Shown here in pieces: positions 60,527 through 64,000 of a stretch of 64,000 bases of DNA. The DNA comes from Lepisosteus oculatus. Its lineage: Eukaryota > Chordata > Actinopteri > Semionotiformes > Lepisosteidae. The notes beneath the pieces were generated by a model. The model was given only the letters and a program-made list of their open reading frames with translations, did no database searches and had not been told where the DNA came from. Position numbers and translations under genes: made by a program. Each line of letters opens with the position of its first letter. Position 1 is the stretch's first letter. The stretch lies in contig NC_090718.1 of the NCBI RefSeq assembly GCF_040954835.1, forward strand, positions 13,965,532-14,029,531. Reading direction: 5' to 3'.

Positions 60527-61084
60527 TCCAGATCTTGCACTGTCTTCCCACTTCATGACGACCTTGCAGTAGCGCGGCGTTCTCAGTAACGGTTCGACAA
60601 GCACCTGCCCGGCTCAGGGTCTGATTGACGGTCAGGTTAGGAGGAAAGGGAAAGAGGGGATGGAAGAGCCAGAGAAACTGACACCCCAATCATTGAAAGT
60701 GACATTTAAGCTCCCCTGCAACATGATAGCGCTGGTGACAGCGGAGCCAGCGGAGGCTTCCAGGTGTGATCTTCCAGGAGTAGCATAGCTGGGGATTTCA
60801 GGTGTTGTGTTTGGCTTTGTAAGTCAAGTAGAGAGCCCACATCAGCTCAGCGGCTTTTTTTGTTCTCCTTTTCCATTCCTGTGGTCAAAATAATTCTGGG
60901 AGAAATGGGGGAACTTCTTGTACAGTCTGGAAAGCCCTTCCTCCAGCTCACCACCCCTCTGAAAATTCAAGACATTTCTTCTCCGGTTGTCCTCTTCCTG
61001 AAAGATATCGAAAATGTATTGAGCAGTCACCTGAGGAATGGGAAGATGGCGATGAGGAGGAGAAAGGGTCACGGGGGAGCAGGA

Positions 61085-61312
61085 GGAAGGGGCACAGGGC
61101 AGGCCAGCCTGGACGGGACGCCAGTCCATCACAGAGCAGACAGACACACTCACACCTGGGCGAACTTTCCCAGAAGCCTACCTGTATGTGTCTGGGCTGT
61201 GGGATAAAAAAACGGGAAAAAATGAACATGAAAAGAACATGCAAACTCCATGCAGACAGCACCCCAGGTTTTTAGCACTGGGGGGCAGCAATGCACACTA
61301 CTGCGCTGCCTG
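61085..61312 (-). repeat. tRNA-derived SINE, minus orientation
   Basis: The reverse complement runs GCAGCGCAGTAGTGTGCATT, then TGCATGGAGTTTGCATGTTC, ATGGACTGGCGTCCCGTCCA. This is the same family as the copy near base 345. Confidence 0.75.
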
Positions 61313-61414
61313 ATAAAATGAGCATAAATATGACAAAAATAAAAAAATGACAGAAAATAAATACATTAGTGCTTGTTATAAAAGAGAATATTATTAAAGT
61401 TATATATTGTATAC

Positions 61415-61640
61415 GTTGCAAAGGAACAAGTAATAGGTTTATTCCATGCTGAAAAAAAGAAGAAAGAGAACACAACGTTTCGGCCGTGGAGCCTTCTTCA
61501 GGTGTGAGAGGTTCTTCACACCTGAAGAAGGCTCCACGGCCGAAACGTTGTGTTCTCTTTCTTCTTTTTTTCAGCATGGAATAAACCTATTACTTGTTCC
61601 TTTGCAGCCTACGCATGCTGACGCAGCTACCCACCTGAAC
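61415..61640. repeat. Near-perfect foldback palindrome
   Basis: The left arm from GTTGCAAAGGAACAAGTAAT to GTGGAGCCTTCTTCAGGTGT is followed, after about 10 bp, by its reverse complement (CACCTGAAGAAGGCTCCACG ... TTACTTGTTCCTTTGCAGCC). Each arm is about 95 bp and almost identical, so the palindrome is young or maintained. Confidence 0.8.
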
Positions 61641-62666
61641 TATTGTATACGTTTTTTTGTACAAATAGTGAGCGCAGATGTCTGCAGGAAGATATTGATA
61701 AAGTGGGAGAGATACAATGGGCAGCATACAGGAAAACACACGCTTGAATCTTCAGTTAAAATTCAGAGAAAGTTCTGGAAGCTGCCAGAACACCTCTCAG
61801 GCGAGCCTGTCCTGACACCACTAAAGCTACTTCAGTATCTCTTCATGCTCATTTTCTTTCTCAGTTTACCTAGGATCAGAGGCAAAGTCATGTGAAATGG
61901 GAAAAAAAAACTTCAGAAGAAAAAGCACAGTGCTCAGGTTCTCTTGACAACATCACTGCACATTATCACCACAAGGTTTTAGAAACACAAAAACTGGGGA
62001 CTGATGAACTTGCTTTGTTTCTGGTATTTTAACATGCAGTAGACTGCCATAGAGGTGTGTTTTAAGGTGTAATTTTCGAGATGAGGAAATTTGTCTCAAA
62101 CAGAAAATGGCCATTTTCTAGTATTACAGGCCTAGCAGGTCACAGAGGCCCAGACATGTTTTGTGTGGTAGAAGTCTAGGTGGAAGTCTTGACGTGTTGG
62201 CGTGTTGAGACATGCCAGCGAGATTAAAAGCCAATCTCAAATTGAAATATGAGAAACTGCAGATCTTATTTTTCTCTCCGTGAAGAAGCAAGCAGTGCTC
62301 TGAAAAAAGGAATGTCTGGATGGTGCAGTCTGTTGCAAGCTTTTGCTGCTGTTGGAAATTTGTCATATTTGTCAATTTTACAGCTGAGTGTTTTTTTTTT
62401 TTTAAAGAAGCAGCTTCTCATAACCCATGGAAATGAGTAAATGGAAATGTATGAAAACAAGAGATCTTGCCAAAGCCTTAAAAGCGGTCAAGTGACTGAC
62501 AGTGATCTCAGCTGAAAAGAATTCATTTATGTTTACAAGGAATTTGACGAAACTGTAACATACGGCGCTCCTGAAATGTGGAACTAAATCCTATCTGATT
62601 GTCCAGTGTTTTTGACACTAATTGCATTGACGGCACCCAACATTTTCTTCTAGCACAGAGAAGAAC
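61641..62666. other. Intergenic sequence upstream of both genes
   Basis: No CpG-rich block, clear TATA box or coding signal can be picked out by eye. A (T)12 run lies near 62390. The promoters of the two divergent genes should lie between 60.5 and 62.7 kb. Confidence 0.5.
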
Positions 62667-62724
62667 ATGATTTGTCTCCTCCTGAGAGTGTTGCTGGTGT
62701 GGCTTTGTCTTCTTTCAGTCAGAG
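62667..62724 (+). CDS. Putative first coding exon (signal peptide) of a divergent gene
   Basis: ATG followed by MICLLLRVLLVWLCLLSVRG, a classic signal peptide, ending at a strong donor (AGAG|GTGAGT) in phase 1. A pyrimidine tract ending in TTCTTCTAG about 14 bases upstream could be an acceptor for an upstream 5'UTR exon. No following exon is recognisable before base 64000, so the product is unknown. It would be transcribed away from the giant gene, with about 2.1 kb between the two start codons. Confidence 0.6.
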
Positions 62725-63577
62725 GTGAGTAACTGCAGTCAGAGCACAGCTTCTGCTGACAACTGGCAGCGCGAAAATAACTAAGGCACTGGGCTATTAT
62801 AAGAGACGCGTATGTTAATTTCTAATTGAGTACTTGGGTGGTCTTTAAAGAATTTGAACCCTGAGGAGCAGATGAAAAGGACATGATATGAGTGCGAAAA
62901 TCAGCAAATGAAATTGCATGTGTTGGTTAGTGATTTTATTTCATAGAGCTGTCTCAGTACAGTGTTCTTTCAGACCGAGTGTAAGAGATCCCACTGCCTG
63001 TATTAAAATCCCTTCATCTTGTCACTTCCTACAGTATGTCATATCCATACAGTGTTGTGTTTCTTTTCTCATTTGTGGTTTTGTATCTGTTAAAGTAAAA
63101 CAGGGTATTTCAGAAGGCGTCAACAAGTGGTTCTATGGGGTTTTGAGACTCCTTGGTGAAAAACTCCATCTCACTGTACAGCTCCCTCACCTTCCTGTCT
63201 TCGCAAAAGTTATTTAGCTGGAGGGAAAAAAACAGATCCCTGACACATTAAAATGAGCACCATAAATAATGGATTGGTCAGCCTCAGCACTTTTTTTCCT
63301 GCCTGCATCTTTTTTGTCCCCACACCACGAACAAGAGCGAGTCAAGTCAGATTCTGCCGTGTTTGTGAGTGCTCTGTTTGGTGTCTAGCATTGTCATGCA
63401 ATGCTCTTGTACCTCATTGTAAAATGTCTTGGCTGTGACACAGACAATACAGCAGGAGCACACAGCTAACAGAAGTAAAAAGGGCATTAGTGGGATTTCA
63501 CCCCCTTTTATAAATGTAAAGTTCTAATAGATGAGTTGTATCTTATTAATATGTATTGTATGTAATATGTATGATAT
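62725..63577. other. Putative first intron of the plus-strand gene
   Basis: Begins with the donor of the signal-peptide exon. No second exon can be supported before the SINE at 63.6 kb. Confidence 0.45.
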
Positions 63578-64000
63578 GGCCAGCATCTATATCATGCTAT
63601 AGCTCAAAACTGGCAGCCCACTGAAGCTAAGCAGGTGTGAGCCTGGCCACTACCTGGAAGTGTTAGTGGGACCAACAGGGGGTTCTCACACAGCGGTCTG
63701 TGTGGGCCATGATGCCCCAGTATAGTGAGGGGGACCCTATGCTGTTACAATACTACCATCCTTCAGATGAGATGTAAAATCCAACTGACTCTCCAGGAGA
63801 ATCCTGACTCTCCATGGTCATTACAAATCCCAGGGAGTTTCTTAAACAAAAGTAGGAGTGCTACCCAGGTGTCTTGGCTAAATTGTCCCCTGGCTTGGAT
63901 TCCTAATCTATGAACTGGCTTCATCACTCTGTTCTCCCCCCCACTGAGAGCTGGTATGTGTGAGAGTACTGGTGCATCATCCAGGTGGGGCTGCACACTG
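63578..64000 (+). repeat. 5S-derived SINE cut by the window end
   Basis: The head GAAGCTAAGCAGGTGTGAGC and then the shared body through CATCATCCAGGTGGGGCTGC are present; the tail lies past base 64000. The box C part looks shortened compared with the 11.4-kb copy. Confidence 0.78.

Noticed and set aside
58888-59166. Plus-strand open frame of 92 residues
   Set aside because: No domain, no splice context and it ends against exon 2 of the minus-strand gene.
766-60526. Eph receptor, SCUBE, SVEP1 or a TNF-receptor family gene
   Set aside because: No kinase, CUB, EGF, sushi or von Willebrand A sequence appears in 83 exons, and the cysteine spacing fits GCC2/GCC3 rather than TNFR repeats.
60468-60689. 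Alternative frame of exon 1 (LTVNQTLSRAGACRTV...)
   Set aside because: It runs to a stop before the donor at 60436; only the other frame continues into exon 2.
60842-61153. A coding exon with similarity to TRPM-type channels (YIFDIF...NFQR)
   Set aside because: The resemblance is only a few residues and the diagnostic RPxxPPP that follows in TRPM proteins is absent.
62918-63217. Second exon of the plus-strand gene (99-residue open frame)
   Set aside because: No acceptor in a phase compatible with the signal-peptide exon and no recognisable domain.

Overview
This window looks like vertebrate nuclear DNA, most likely from a ray-finned fish. The signs are GT-AG introns, many short exons, and several SINE families: one with a 5S-rRNA-like head and others with tRNA-like heads. 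There are also L2/CR1-type LINE tails and foldback repeats. A slowly evolving, non-teleost lineage such as gar or bowfin would fit the repeats, but the species is inferred and not shown.

One gene fills almost the whole window. It runs on the minus strand from a signal-peptide exon near 60.5 kb to an exon ending at 766, and continues past the left edge. I resolved 83 coding exons, each with a splice acceptor and donor, and the reading frame stays open across all 82 introns inside the window. The in-window product is about 4,365 residues. It is built almost entirely from repeats of the form C-P-x-G-x-Y/F-C ... P-C-P-x-G-T-Y/F, which is the ephrin-receptor-like cysteine-rich module (GCC2/GCC3, Pfam Ephrin_rec_like). 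No kinase, EGF, lectin or membrane segment is visible here. I do not recognise a gene symbol. The product is probably a giant secreted or extracellular-matrix protein, or the ectodomain of one whose C-terminus lies off the window.

Layout from right to left (5' to 3' of the gene). A second, plus-strand gene appears to start at 62,667 with a signal-peptide exon and runs off to the right. Exon 1 lies at 60.5 kb. Exons 2-13 (59.3-46.4 kb) have long introns. Exons 14-23 (46-39.5 kb) mostly share phase-0 junctions. Exons 24-83 (38.9-0.8 kb) are densely packed and mostly phase 1. Exons 14 and 56-57 break the repeat pattern with unique sequence.

The introns hold most of the other features. These are a roughly 1-kb inverted repeat (15.8-16.9 kb), a palindromic minisatellite (46.0-46.3 kb), a miniature LTR-type fossil (5.15-5.56 kb), a tRNA-Lys pseudogene with an apparent 3' CCA (22.0 kb), SINE and LINE copies, foldback repeats at 3.0 and 61.4 kb, and a polyadenylated retrocopy (44.1-44.5 kb). 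Exon boundaries were derived by eye from splice consensus and frame continuity and may be off by a base or a few in places.
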